A stretch of DNA of 5,074 nucleotides from Chitinophagaceae bacterium. Lineage in GTDB: Bacteria > Bacteroidota > Bacteroidia > Chitinophagales > Chitinophagaceae. The translations under genes were made by a program, and so were the position numbers. The stretch spans positions 1 to 5,074 of the forward strand of contig JAOQAL010000581.1 of the NCBI GenBank assembly GCA_025963615.1, written 5' to 3'. Below the pieces are notes generated by a model. That model was not told the origin of the DNA, made no database searches, and saw nothing but the letters and a program-made list of their open reading frames with translations. Shown here in pieces: positions 1-5,028 of the stretch. Numbering within the stretch: the first letter of the stretch is position 1; each line of letters begins with the position of its first letter.

Positions 1-111
1 TCTTTACGTAGATCAGGTTTTTATTATTCAAGGTACATTAGTGAATGGAGAATGGCGGTTTTCGACAAACAGGCTGCCATCCGTGCCGGTTATGTTTGCG
101 ACCGTCGCTAA
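1..111 (+). CDS. C-terminal tail of an unidentified gene (5' partial)
   Basis: The frame beginning at base 1 is open for 36 codons and stops with TAA at 109-111. The encoded tail ends in GYVCDRR and has a natural mix of aromatic, charged and small residues. A hairpin terminator follows about 40 bp downstream, as expected after a real gene end. I do not recognise the family from so short a piece. A different frame starting at 41 is also open, but it runs through the terminator stem and is less likely. The call rests on the open frame plus the terminator position only. Confidence 0.45.
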   Translation, partial: SLRRSGFYYSRYISEWRMAVFDKQAAIRAGYVCDRR

Positions 112-149
112 AAAGGGTTCCCGTGAACATCCGGAAAACAACAGTTTTG

Positions 150-180
150 CGGGTTTGTCTGCGCAAGCCCGGCTTTTTGT
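150..180 (+). terminator. Rho-independent terminator after the left-edge gene
   Basis: The arms CGGGTTTG (150-157) and CAAGCCCG (164-171) form an 8-bp stem with one G-T wobble and a 6-nt loop. A T-rich tract (174-183, interrupted by one G) follows. It lies about 40 bp after the stop at 111. A second, overlapping inverted repeat pairs CCGGCTTTT (169-177) with AAAAGCCGG (184-192). The two folds would compete for the same bases, so the second may help termination from the right or may be incidental. Confidence 0.6.
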
Positions 181-252
181 TTTAAAAGCCGGTACCGTTA
201 AAGACGGGCAATGTATGATAGATGAGAAATATTGGTTCGGGAACTAGGGGGC

Positions 253-371
253 ATGGCAAATGAAATGATTAAAACAAATAACATGTCTTTTTTGGAAGGT
301 ATATCGGTTTCAAAAATGGGAGATATTCTAAAACCGGTAAACTTAGAAGCTTTTGTATACAGGGGACACCC
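253..371 (+). pseudogene. N-terminal fragment of an FRG-domain gene, cut off at its YRG motif
   Basis: From ATG 253 the frame encodes about 40 residues ending EAFVYRGHP. An aromatic-RG motif (YRGH here) after a short, partly helical leader is how FRG domains begin. What normally follows it within a few residues, a L-x-PS-hydrophobic-R segment, is absent here but present at residues 31-38 of the protein at 626-1456, which in turn lacks the YRG motif. The two pieces look like one gene split by roughly 340 bp. Past base 371 the frame runs on into a terminator stem (388-416) and is not credible as coding. ATG 265 or 283 could be the start instead; TTG 232 would extend the frame upstream. The motif is short, so the match is inference. 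Confidence 0.5.
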
Positions 372-492
372 GGCAGGAAGATGCGGTAAAGCCTGCGGCA
401 ACACCCCGCAGGCTTTTTGTGTGACGGCCCTGGCTTAGGCAATGGTGTTTGTTTTCCTTAACTGGTGTTCTCCCGGTGGGAAGATGCGATAA
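369..492 (+). repeat. 21-bp imperfect direct repeat bracketing a terminator
   Basis: Bases 369-389 and 472-492 align without gaps with three mismatches. They share CCCGG, then GGAAGATGCG, then TAA. The copies are 103 bp apart and bracket the terminator at 388-420. The left copy begins exactly where the FRG N-terminal frame stops making sense. They may mark an insertion boundary or a small internal duplication. Confidence 0.5.
388..420 (+). terminator. Strong rho-independent terminator inside the insertion
   Basis: The arms AAAGCCTGCGG (388-398) and CCGCAGGCTTT (406-416) make a perfect 11-bp stem with a 7-nt loop, followed by TTGT. The 8-bp core is G+C-rich, and the T tract begins in the last stem pairs. 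It lies between the broken FRG start and the leader at 517, so transcripts from the left would stop before the FRG remainder. The truncated gene would therefore need its own promoter. Confidence 0.75.
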
Positions 493-516
493 CGGATAGG
501 CAGGAATAGGCCGCTT

Positions 517-700
517 CCCTTTGACTATATTGTACAAAGCTCATCGCTTTACGGGAACCCGTAAGTTATCCTCATCGCTTGTTTCTACTTTTATTCCTGT
601 TAATAATTAAAACGATTAAAATAGGATGGAAGAGATCAAGGCGATCAAACCGGGGCCTAAGCCAAAAAAGGATGATAGAACGGATGACAGGAGAAGGCAT
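517..700 (+). repeat. Leader repeat, copy 1 (leader plus peptide start)
   Basis: Bases 517-623 align without gaps to copy 3 (4922-5028), at roughly 85 to 90 percent identity by eye. They align to copy 2 (1485-1592) with one single-base insertion and one deletion. Shared blocks are a CCTTTGA-type start, an ACAAAG-type block, a small hairpin, CTTGTTT, ACTTTTATTCCTGT and AATAATTAAAACGATTAAA. Similarity to copy 2 goes on through GGATGGAAGAG into about 25 codons, fading near 700. Copies 1 and 3 also share a little upstream sequence (about 505-516), which copy 2 lacks. All copies point the same way. Confidence 0.85.
549..564 (+). promoter_or_regulatory. Conserved leader hairpin, copy 1
   Basis: TTACGG-GAAC-CCGTAA forms a 6-bp stem with a 4-nt loop; as DNA, TTACGGG and CCCGTAA form a near-perfect palindrome. 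The same 16-nt position in the other two copies differs in sequence but still pairs. It lies about 60 bp upstream of the peptide start. It could be an RNA element in a leader transcript or an operator bound by a dimeric regulator. Confidence 0.55.
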
Positions 701-1456
701 GTTGATCCGCCTGACCGGCTAAAACCTTCTGTTTACCGCCAGGGATTGATAGAAAGCGAAGACAAAATTTTTAAAGATGCGATAGTCCGTACTCCGCACG
801 AATTCCGGGAACATAGGTCGACATGTGAGAAATTAGTTAAGATGCAACATTATGGGATTCCAACAAGGTTGCTTGATATCTCATCCAATCCACTTGTCGC
901 ACTATATTTCGCATGTGGAGAGCCATTTGATAAAGATGGGGAAATTGTTTTTTTTCAAGTTCCCGCGTCGAATATAAAATATTATGATAGTGACACCATT
1001 AGCGCACTAAGTAACTTGGCGCGCCGGTCAAAGACTTTTACGATTGATTTTGAAAAAAAGCAAGGGCCCTCTGCATTCAACAGGAGTGGTGATATGCCGC
1101 GCTTACACCATGACATTAAAGAAGAAAAATCTTATTTTCTGCCAATTATTGACAAAAGCCATATGCAACAGGTTTTTGTAGTAAAAGCAAAAATGGATAA
1201 TGCCCGGATACTTAAGCAACAAGGTTTGTTCATGCTGTTTGGCATAGCCGGAGAAAAGACAAAGCCTGCAGTTGTTCCCGCCACATGGATCCCAGGTGGG
1301 GTAAAACTGATTATTAAGGCTGAAGATAAACCTAAGATTCGGAAACAATTGAGTTCCATTGGTATCGATAGCAGTACCCTGTTTCCTGAAATAGAGTATC
1401 AGGGACGGCATCTGATATCCACTTACGGAACCGGCAAATATAGTACGCATGAGTAA
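626..1456 (+). CDS. Chimeric FRG-domain protein: repeat-encoded N-terminus fused to a truncated FRG domain
   Basis: The protein has 276 residues. Residues 1-25 or so (MEEIKAIKPGPKPK then Asp/Arg-rich) match the start of the small peptide at 1595 and come from the leader repeat. From residue 31 it is a clear FRG domain: LKPSVYR (32-38), EKLVKMQHYGIPTRLLD (68-84), NPLVALYFAC (88-97), and a C-terminal SSTLFPEIE segment (249-257). FRG domains are found in many phage-defence and toxin-like proteins; their biochemical activity is not settled here. The expected YRG motif that opens the domain is missing from this frame and seems to sit in the fragment ending near 371. Start: ATG 626 is supported by conservation with copy 2 and an AGG just upstream. 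The fusion is probably an accident of insertion, so function is doubtful, although the frame is otherwise intact. A native start further inside is less likely because it would remove yet more of the domain. Confidence 0.85.
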   Translation: MEEIKAIKPGPKPKKDDRTDDRRRHVDPPDRLKPSVYRQGLIESEDKIFKDAIVRTPHEFREHRSTCEKLVKMQHYGIPTRLLDISSNPLVALYFACGEPFDKDGEIVFFQVPASNIKYYDSDTISALSNLARRSKTFTIDFEKKQGPSAFNRSGDMPRLHHDIKEEKSYFLPIIDKSHMQQVFVVKAKMDNARILKQQGLFMLFGIAGEKTKPAVVPATWIPGGVKLIIKAEDKPKIRKQLSSIGIDSSTLFPEIEYQGRHLISTYGTGKYSTHE

Positions 1457-1484
1457 CATTAAGATTTTATTGATTTCTCAGTTT

Positions 1485-1670
1485 CCCTTTTGATCGTGTT
1501 GTACAAGGCTCATCACTTACGGAAAATCGTAAACTATCCTCCTGGCTTGTTTTTACTTTTATTCCTGTTAATAATAAAAAACGAATAAAATAGGATGGAA
1601 GAGATCAAAGCGATCAAACCGGGGCCAAAGCCAAAAAGAGAGGACGGGGAACTGGATGAAAGAAGACGGG
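1485..1670 (+). repeat. Leader repeat, copy 2 (leader plus peptide start)
   Basis: Bases 1485-1592 match copy 1 (517-623) and copy 3 (4922-5028). Relative to copy 1 there is one extra T near the left end and one fewer T before the hairpin. Similarity with copy 1 runs on into the peptide gene, with only two mismatches in the first 42 bases from GGATGG, and fades near 1665. The copy begins only about 28 bp after the FRG stop codon, so it closes the FRG block on the right as copy 1 interrupts it on the left. Confidence 0.85.
1517..1532 (+). promoter_or_regulatory. Conserved leader hairpin, copy 2
   Basis: TTACGG-AAAA-TCGTAA gives a 6-bp stem if the closing G-T (G-U in RNA) pair is counted, with an AAAA loop. 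The outer five pairs equal those of copy 1; the closing pair is G-C in copy 1 and G-U here. The length of 16 nt is the same in all three copies. Confidence 0.5.
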
Positions 1671-1741
1671 TTACGCCGGAAAAAAAGCCCGAATATCCTC
1701 CTTTAAAACCCCACATACATAAGCCGGGTGAAAAACGCTGA
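1595..1741 (+). CDS. Small basic Lys/Pro-rich peptide (48 aa)
   Basis: It begins MEEIKAIKPGPKPKRE, continues with an acidic/Arg patch (DERRR, 21-25), and ends with a Pro/Lys/His-rich tail that includes PPLKPHIHKPG. There is no hydrophobic segment, signal peptide or Cys. The start is fixed by the matching copy at 626, where both the leader and the first codons are conserved; an AGG directly precedes the ATG and the upstream region is A-rich. The TGA stop (1739-1741) overlaps the ATG of the next small frame by one base, which suggests coupled translation. I do not recognise the family. The length, charge and Pro content suggest an unstructured RNA-, membrane- or partner-binding peptide, but no function can be assigned. 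The two copies share mainly synonymous or conservative changes in the first 15 codons, consistent with real coding. Confidence 0.6.
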   Translation: MEEIKAIKPGPKPKREDGELDERRRVTPEKKPEYPPLKPHIHKPGEKR

Positions 1742-1913
1742 TGGGCGAGGGGCATTGGTGGTTGTCTACTAATGTCGCTTTGTTATTTGACCGGGCGCTG
1801 GACGCGGCGATAAAATTGCTTTAAGTTTTGAAGGGCTGAAGCCGGCGCTTGATCAGCAGACGCGGCCGGGAGTTGGTCGCAGGAAAAATAGCAGGGTGGA
1901 CGTTTCGTTTTAG
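1741..1913 (+). pseudogene. Tiny frame coupled to the peptide gene, possibly frameshifted
   Basis: ATG 1741 overlaps the preceding stop (TGATG). The frame encodes 27 residues, MGEGHWWLSTNVALLF then DRALDAAIKLL, and stops with TAA at 1822-1824. A neighbouring frame open from 1791 to 1913 continues with SFEGLKPALDQQ and an Arg/Lys-rich end. Joining the two near the runs AAAATT and CTTTAAG (1812-1826) would give one protein of about 57 residues, and a weak terminator follows the second stop. It may therefore be an intact 27-residue peptide or a frameshifted small gene. The base composition is visibly richer in G+C than the flanking genes. I do not recognise the family. Confidence 0.35.
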
Positions 1914-1921
1914 GCTGGTGT

Positions 1922-1943
1922 AGAATGGTAATTCCATTTTTTT
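1922..1943 (+). terminator. Weak hairpin with T run
   Basis: AGAATGG (1922-1928) pairs with CCATTTT (1934-1940), including one G-T pair, around a 5-nt loop and ends in a T run (1937-1943). It lies just after the stop at 1911-1913, which fits an end of transcription for the small-peptide unit. The stem is A+T-rich and short, so termination strength is uncertain. Confidence 0.4.
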
Positions 1944-1988
1944 CTAAACCTGGATCAATCTTGAAACTTCATAATCACTTTTCTTTAT

Positions 1989-2203
1989 ATGGCTGCTGAT
2001 GAACAAAAAGAGCAGCAGATGGGTCTGCTGAATCTGATCGTTTTCGTATTATCGGTTTATGTGCTGGACGCTTTACTGGCGGATACGTGGTGAAACTGCC
2101 GCCGGAAACCTCTTTGCTGCTGACCTATATCGATCATGCGATCTGCGTGTTTTTCTTCATGGAGTTTTGTTTGCGTTTTTACGCGGCGAAGGAGAAACTT
2201 ACT
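1989..2203 (+). pseudogene. Frameshifted 5' fragment of a voltage-gated-type ion channel
   Basis: From ATG 1989 one frame gives a charged start and a hydrophobic segment (LLNLIVFVLSVYVLDALLAD) before a TGA at 2091-2093. In the frame beginning at 2090 the protein goes on with KLPPETSLLLTYIDHAICVF and FFMEFCLRFYAAKEK. This order (S1 helix, short linker, S2 helix with acidic and Arg residues) is typical of the start of bacterial ion-transport/Kv-like channels. A single frameshift at TGGTGAAAC explains the break. After about 2203 the match stops: a shift in composition to A+T-rich sequence follows, and the S3, S4, S5, pore and S6 parts are absent. It is a remnant, cut by whatever event brought in the SIR2 gene to its right. 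Confidence 0.65.
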
Positions 2204-2205
2204 AC

Positions 2206-2316
2206 CTTTATTATCCCAGGATAGTTGAGTGCGGAATCACACACTCTATTATAGATTATATTCTGATATTATATATTTCTTACTGCGTATATGTTAAATC
2301 AATAATTAAAATTTAT
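2206..2316 (+). promoter_or_regulatory. A+T-rich upstream region of the SIR2 gene
   Basis: A strongly A+T-rich stretch between the channel remnant and ATG 2317 must hold the SIR2 promoter and leader if the gene is expressed on its own. I could not find a good match to the Bacteroidota -33/-7 pattern (TTTG, then TAnnTTTG); TATATTTC at 2270-2277 is the nearest -7-like site. The final part, TCAATAATTAAAA just before the start, is identical to 13 bases in leader copy 3, but such A-rich leaders are common in this phylum. Confidence 0.3.
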
Positions 2317-4200
2317 ATGAGTAACAACATAGTAAAGCAACAGAATTCAAATGGCCATCTAAAATTTGAAGACATTATTCCGACACTCGCCGGTTTATAC
2401 AGGCAGGGTTTGTTGGTGCCCTTTATTGGGGCAGGAATGAGCTACGGGGTGTGCTGTGGCTGGAATCAGCTCTTGAAAAATTTAGCTGCCAAGACAGCAG
2501 TTAGGCTTCCGAGCCATTCAAAGCGCAATGGACTATCATCGTCTGAAATAATAAGGGTGGCAGACGAAATTATCATGTCACTAAGACCTTATAAAGCTGA
2601 AGTTCAAATAAAAATCTATCAGGATGCACTTGCAGCGAGTCCCTCTTCAAAAAAAATTCCGGATCAAATGAATGCCCTTACAGAACTTTATTGGCCACTT
2701 ACACTGACAACAAATTATGACGATGTGTTTTGGTACGCATCAGGGGCAAATAAGACTATTTCAACCGCCGAAAATTTAAAAGATGATAAACAGCGTAATA
2801 TAGAGGTACTGGGACGAAGTATTAGCGATTGTCATCAAATTCTTCGTTCGCTGGATGGAGTAAATCCATCTGTTCTTTGGGCTTTGCAAGGTTTTGTCGG
2901 AGGACAATTGACAACGGCAGATCAAGTTATCTCCGATACTGGCAAACGAATAGATTTGGCCAGTCAAATTGTTCTCGGCCATCAACAATATCAGAAAGTA
3001 ATTAATTCTTCATTACATTTTAGACGTGCTTTTTCCGAGGTTTTTCGGAGGCGGTCGTTACTTTTTCTGGGCTCCGGCATGCTCGAAGATTATCTTGTGA
3101 ATCTTTTTAGTGAAACACTTCATAATCAAGGAGCAGGTCCATACCCCCACTTTGCTTTGCTTGAAAGCGGTTCGCAAAGTAAGTATGATTATTTGTTTAT
3201 GCAGCAGCGTCTTGGCATTGTGCCCATTTTTTACAATTCGCATGAAGAACTGCCAGGACTTCTTCGCCAGTTTTCATCGGTAATAAAATATTGGCTGGAC
3301 AAATCACCTTCTGTTCGACAACCATCAGCACCCTTTATTTTCCAGGATGAAATCGGTTTTAGCCTGGCAGGAAAATGCAAGAACGAAACAATTCCGGTAA
3401 AAGTAAGCTTGTGCAAGTCTGTTTTACCGATACCTAATCTAGATAATAGCGAATGTTCAGTAGTAAGTGTCGGCCGCTTCCACAATGCCCCGCTAATAGG
3501 CACTCAGGCTCAATCTCATATCATAGCCTTCCATAATAAATACCAGGATATGGCATCGAAAACATGGATAAATGTAGACAAAGACCCCAGTTTTGTATTT
3601 CGCTACGGTGAATATCCAATCTTTGGTATAGCGGCCCGGCAAAAAGATATGATCACCCGTTCTCACGATTCAAGAGATCTAAGTGTTATACCGGACGCAG
3701 TATGTGACCTTTTAAGAGAAACAGATGCTGCTGGTTTTGAGACGATACACATCGGTCCAATTGCAGCAGGAAGAAAGAAGCCGTGGCATCCGATTCATCC
3801 ATTTGCTCAATCACTCAGAGGTATTATGAAATTTATTGACGGTCATCAAATAGGTCAAATAAAACGGATTAATATGTATATTATTGATCCGGCCACATGG
3901 GCTGCGATCATTTCTCGTAAAATTCATTTGGAGGCGTTACTAACATCAAAAATATCCAGTCATGTAATTGAAACGACGGACGCCAATGGTTTAACAGAAG
4001 TCTTTAACATAACGTTAAAAGAACTACCCACCTTAGGAGAGCTCTTGAAAGCCTGTAAAATTAACCCCGATTTATGGAACGTGAAGGTTTTCCCGTCTCC
4101 GTCTGATGGTAGTAATGATGTTTTGGAAAGTATGACAATAACGTCAACTATGAAATTAATACTTACTGCCAAAGCATTTAAATACAAAAACACTAACTAA
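2317..4200 (+). CDS. SIR2-family protein with macro-like C-terminal half; putative NAD-linked defence effector
   Basis: The protein has 627 residues from ATG 2317. Residues about 25-330 are a SIR2-like domain: VPFIGAGMS (34-42, the NAD-binding glycine loop), LTTNYDD (130-136, with the Asn of the NAD pocket), LWALQG (187-192) and LLFLGSGMLEDYL (248-260). The last matches the usual LLFxGxSxxD segment. SIR2 domains of this class in Thoeris, DSR and related systems deplete NAD+ on phage infection. In those the third motif normally ends in HG; here Gln191 stands in place of His, so activity is uncertain. Residues about 380-530 resemble a macro domain: GFETIHIGPIAAG, then a helix, then INMYIID. That would suggest ADP-ribose-type ligand binding, but this is inference. 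The last 80 residues look like a small beta-rich domain. No membrane segment is seen. The longer frame from 2059 overlaps the channel remnant out of frame, so ATG 2317 after an A-rich leader is preferred. Confidence 0.8.
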   Translation: MSNNIVKQQNSNGHLKFEDIIPTLAGLYRQGLLVPFIGAGMSYGVCCGWNQLLKNLAAKTAVRLPSHSKRNGLSSSEIIRVADEIIMSLRPYKAEVQIKIYQDALAASPSSKKIPDQMNALTELYWPLTLTTNYDDVFWYASGANKTISTAENLKDDKQRNIEVLGRSISDCHQILRSLDGVNPSVLWALQGFVGGQLTTADQVISDTGKRIDLASQIVLGHQQYQKVINSSLHFRRAFSEVFRRRSLLFLGSGMLEDYLVNLFSETLHNQGAGPYPHFALLESGSQSKYDYLFMQQRLGIVPIFYNSHEELPGLLRQFSSVIKYWLDKSPSVRQPSAPFIFQDEIGFSLAGKCKNETIPVKVSLCKSVLPIPNLDNSECSVVSVGRFHNAPLIGTQAQSHIIAFHNKYQDMASKTWINVDKDPSFVFRYGEYPIFGIAARQKDMITRSHDSRDLSVIPDAVCDLLRETDAAGFETIHIGPIAAGRKKPWHPIHPFAQSLRGIMKFIDGHQIGQIKRINMYIIDPATWAAIISRKIHLEALLTSKISSHVIETTDANGLTEVFNITLKELPTLGELLKACKINPDLWNVKVFPSPSDGSNDVLESMTITSTMKLILTAKAFKYKNTN

Positions 4201-4214
4201 AATACTATAAATTG

Positions 4215-4298
4215 TTGAGTGGCGTTCGTAATAATGAAATTGTGTTTGTCGGATCTAAACAAAAGCCGGATGGAACAATGAAAGTTAACAGATTATAG
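4215..4298 (+). pseudogene. Possible C-terminal remnant of a gene
   Basis: The frame covering 4215-4298 encodes LSGVRNNEIVFVGSKQKPDG and then TMKVNRL and a TAG stop. The composition looks like a genuine beta-strand-rich protein end, yet there is only a stop (4194-4196) and no plausible start upstream. It is not in frame with the SIR2 gene. It ends two bases before the convergent gene's stop codon. It may be the leftover tail of a gene displaced by the SIR2 segment, or a chance frame. I do not recognise the family. Confidence 0.3.
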
Positions 4299-4299
4299 A

Positions 4300-4791
4300 C
4301 TAAGTAGTTCCCGCACTTGATTGGAATTTATCTTTTTTAAAAATCTGGTCTAATTTAAAATCAAGGTGTTCAATCCTTTTGATAATACTTTCCAATTCAT
4401 CTAAGGTAAAATGAATAGCATTAGGTTTATGTCTGAACTTAGCTAAAGCGATTCCGGTGATCTCGTCTTTTTCGTCAACAATTGGGATCATTGGATAATG
4501 AGCAAATTGATTTCTTAGATCATTCAGTGCAGAAAGTTCTTTAAAAATTTCACCGTGCTTTTTCCTGTTACCCTCGGCCTGGTTATAAACAATGGATTGA
4601 AAGCTCGCTCTTTTATTTTCAAAGGTCATTCTCTCTAGTAAAGTATGGTACATTTGATTACCTGAATTCTTATCGGTTGTAAATGATTCCGTTATAATAA
4701 CACTCATTGTCATTTCCAAAAAAGCGAATTGGTTGATGATTTTACCTCTGTAATAATTTGCACGGTTTATGTAATTTTCTAAATTAATCAT
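4300..4791 (-). CDS. HEPN-like protein (163 aa)
   Basis: The protein is mostly helical and soluble. Near residue 90 it has LNDLRNQFAHYP, which holds R-N-x3-H (Arg93, Asn94, His98), the signature of HEPN domains, in which these residues form the RNase site of many toxins and abortive-infection proteins. The helix-rich surroundings (residues 5-35 and 80-100, and 128-152 at the C-terminus) fit a HEPN bundle. HEPN is a broad superfamily, and some members with this motif are non-catalytic immunity or substrate-binding partners, so RNase activity is inferred. The gene converges on the SIR2 gene with about 100 bp between stops and is therefore a separate transcript. No antitoxin-like partner (such as a nucleotidyltransferase) is next to it in the window. 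The start is the first ATG after an A-rich leader. Confidence 0.6.
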   Translation of the reverse strand: MINLENYINRANYYRGKIINQFAFLEMTMSVIITESFTTDKNSGNQMYHTLLERMTFENKRASFQSIVYNQAEGNRKKHGEIFKELSALNDLRNQFAHYPMIPIVDEKDEITGIALAKFRHKPNAIHFTLDELESIIKRIEHLDFKLDQIFKKDKFQSSAGTT

Positions 4792-4921
4792 TGCTAAAAC
4801 TTTAATTTATACCTATAAATCCATACAAAATTTCAAATTACTTTTTTATCACGGATTCTGCACGTATAGCATCGTGATTAATCAAAAAATCGATGTGTAC
4901 ATACATTAGGATAGGCTGCTT
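4792..4921 (-). promoter_or_regulatory. Upstream region of the HEPN-like gene
   Basis: This A+T-rich interval lies between the HEPN-like start and leader copy 3. It must hold the minus-strand promoter. Read on that strand, two TTTG-type sites occur about 40 to 50 bases before the start, but neither is followed at the usual spacing by a good TAnnTTTG box. The end near 4907-4921 shares GGATAGGC-GCTT-like sequence with the left side of leader copy 1 (505-516). No gene is seen. Confidence 0.3.
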
Positions 4922-5028
4922 GCCTTTGATTATTTTGCACAAAGTTCATCCCTTTATGGGAAACCGTAAGCTATCCTCCTGGCTTGTTTATACTTTTATT
5001 CCTGTCAATAATTAAAACGATTAAAGTA
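4922..5028 (+). repeat. Leader repeat, copy 3 (leader only)
   Basis: It aligns without gaps over 107 bases to copy 1 (517-623). The match breaks off just before the place where copies 1 and 2 have GGATGGAAGAG: here the ATG at 5028-5030 is followed by AGC and TAA, so no peptide is encoded. The rest of the window (5031-5074) has no similarity to the other copies and no gene that I can see. This copy closes the SIR2/HEPN block on the right. Confidence 0.85.
4954..4969 (+). promoter_or_regulatory. Conserved leader hairpin, copy 3
   Basis: TTATGG-GAAA-CCGTAA forms a 6-bp stem with one T-G (U-G in RNA) pair in the position that is C-G in copies 1 and 2, and a GAAA loop, a common stable RNA tetraloop of the GNRA type. 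The change keeps pairing in RNA but breaks the DNA palindrome, which favours an RNA role. Confidence 0.5.

Larger units (their letters stand above)
372..712 (+). other. Putative insertion that splits the FRG gene
   Basis: This interval separates the VYRGH end of the upstream FRG fragment from the RLKPSVYR resumption of FRG homology at residue 31 of the downstream protein. It holds, in order, a strong terminator, a low-information stretch (421-516) in which I see no gene, the repeated leader (517-623), and the first 25 to 30 codons of the Lys/Pro-rich peptide. No transposase is encoded. I could not find convincing terminal inverted repeats or a clean target duplication, so the exact ends are uncertain by 10 to 20 bp and the mechanism is open. 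Confidence 0.4.

Noticed and set aside
41..247. 68-codon frame on the plus strand
   Set aside because: It runs straight through the terminator stem at 150-171 and competes with the better gene tail ending at 111.
343..537. Minus-strand frame over the 388-420 hairpin
   Set aside because: It spans the terminator and repeat sequence and shows no protein-like pattern.
1103..1459. Minus-strand frames opposite the FRG gene
   Set aside because: They are shadows of a well-supported FRG coding region on the plus strand.
1534..1755. Minus-strand frame opposite leader copy 2 and the small peptide
   Set aside because: The plus-strand peptide is supported by conservation with copy 1; the opposite frame is a shadow with low-complexity Ser/Gly content.
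2059..2316. Upstream extension of the SIR2 reading frame by 86 codons
   Set aside because: It overlaps the ion-channel remnant in a different frame, encodes a low-plausibility sequence, and the SIR2 homology plus an A-rich leader fit ATG 2317.
3231..3503. Minus-strand frames within the SIR2 gene
   Set aside because: The plus-strand SIR2 frame is long and motif-bearing, so these are shadows.
517..5028. CRISPR array or classical integron attC sites
   Set aside because: There are only three copies, each over 100 bp, separated by irregular kilobase intervals containing genes; no GTTRRRY-type core pair with the attC layout was seen and no integrase is present.
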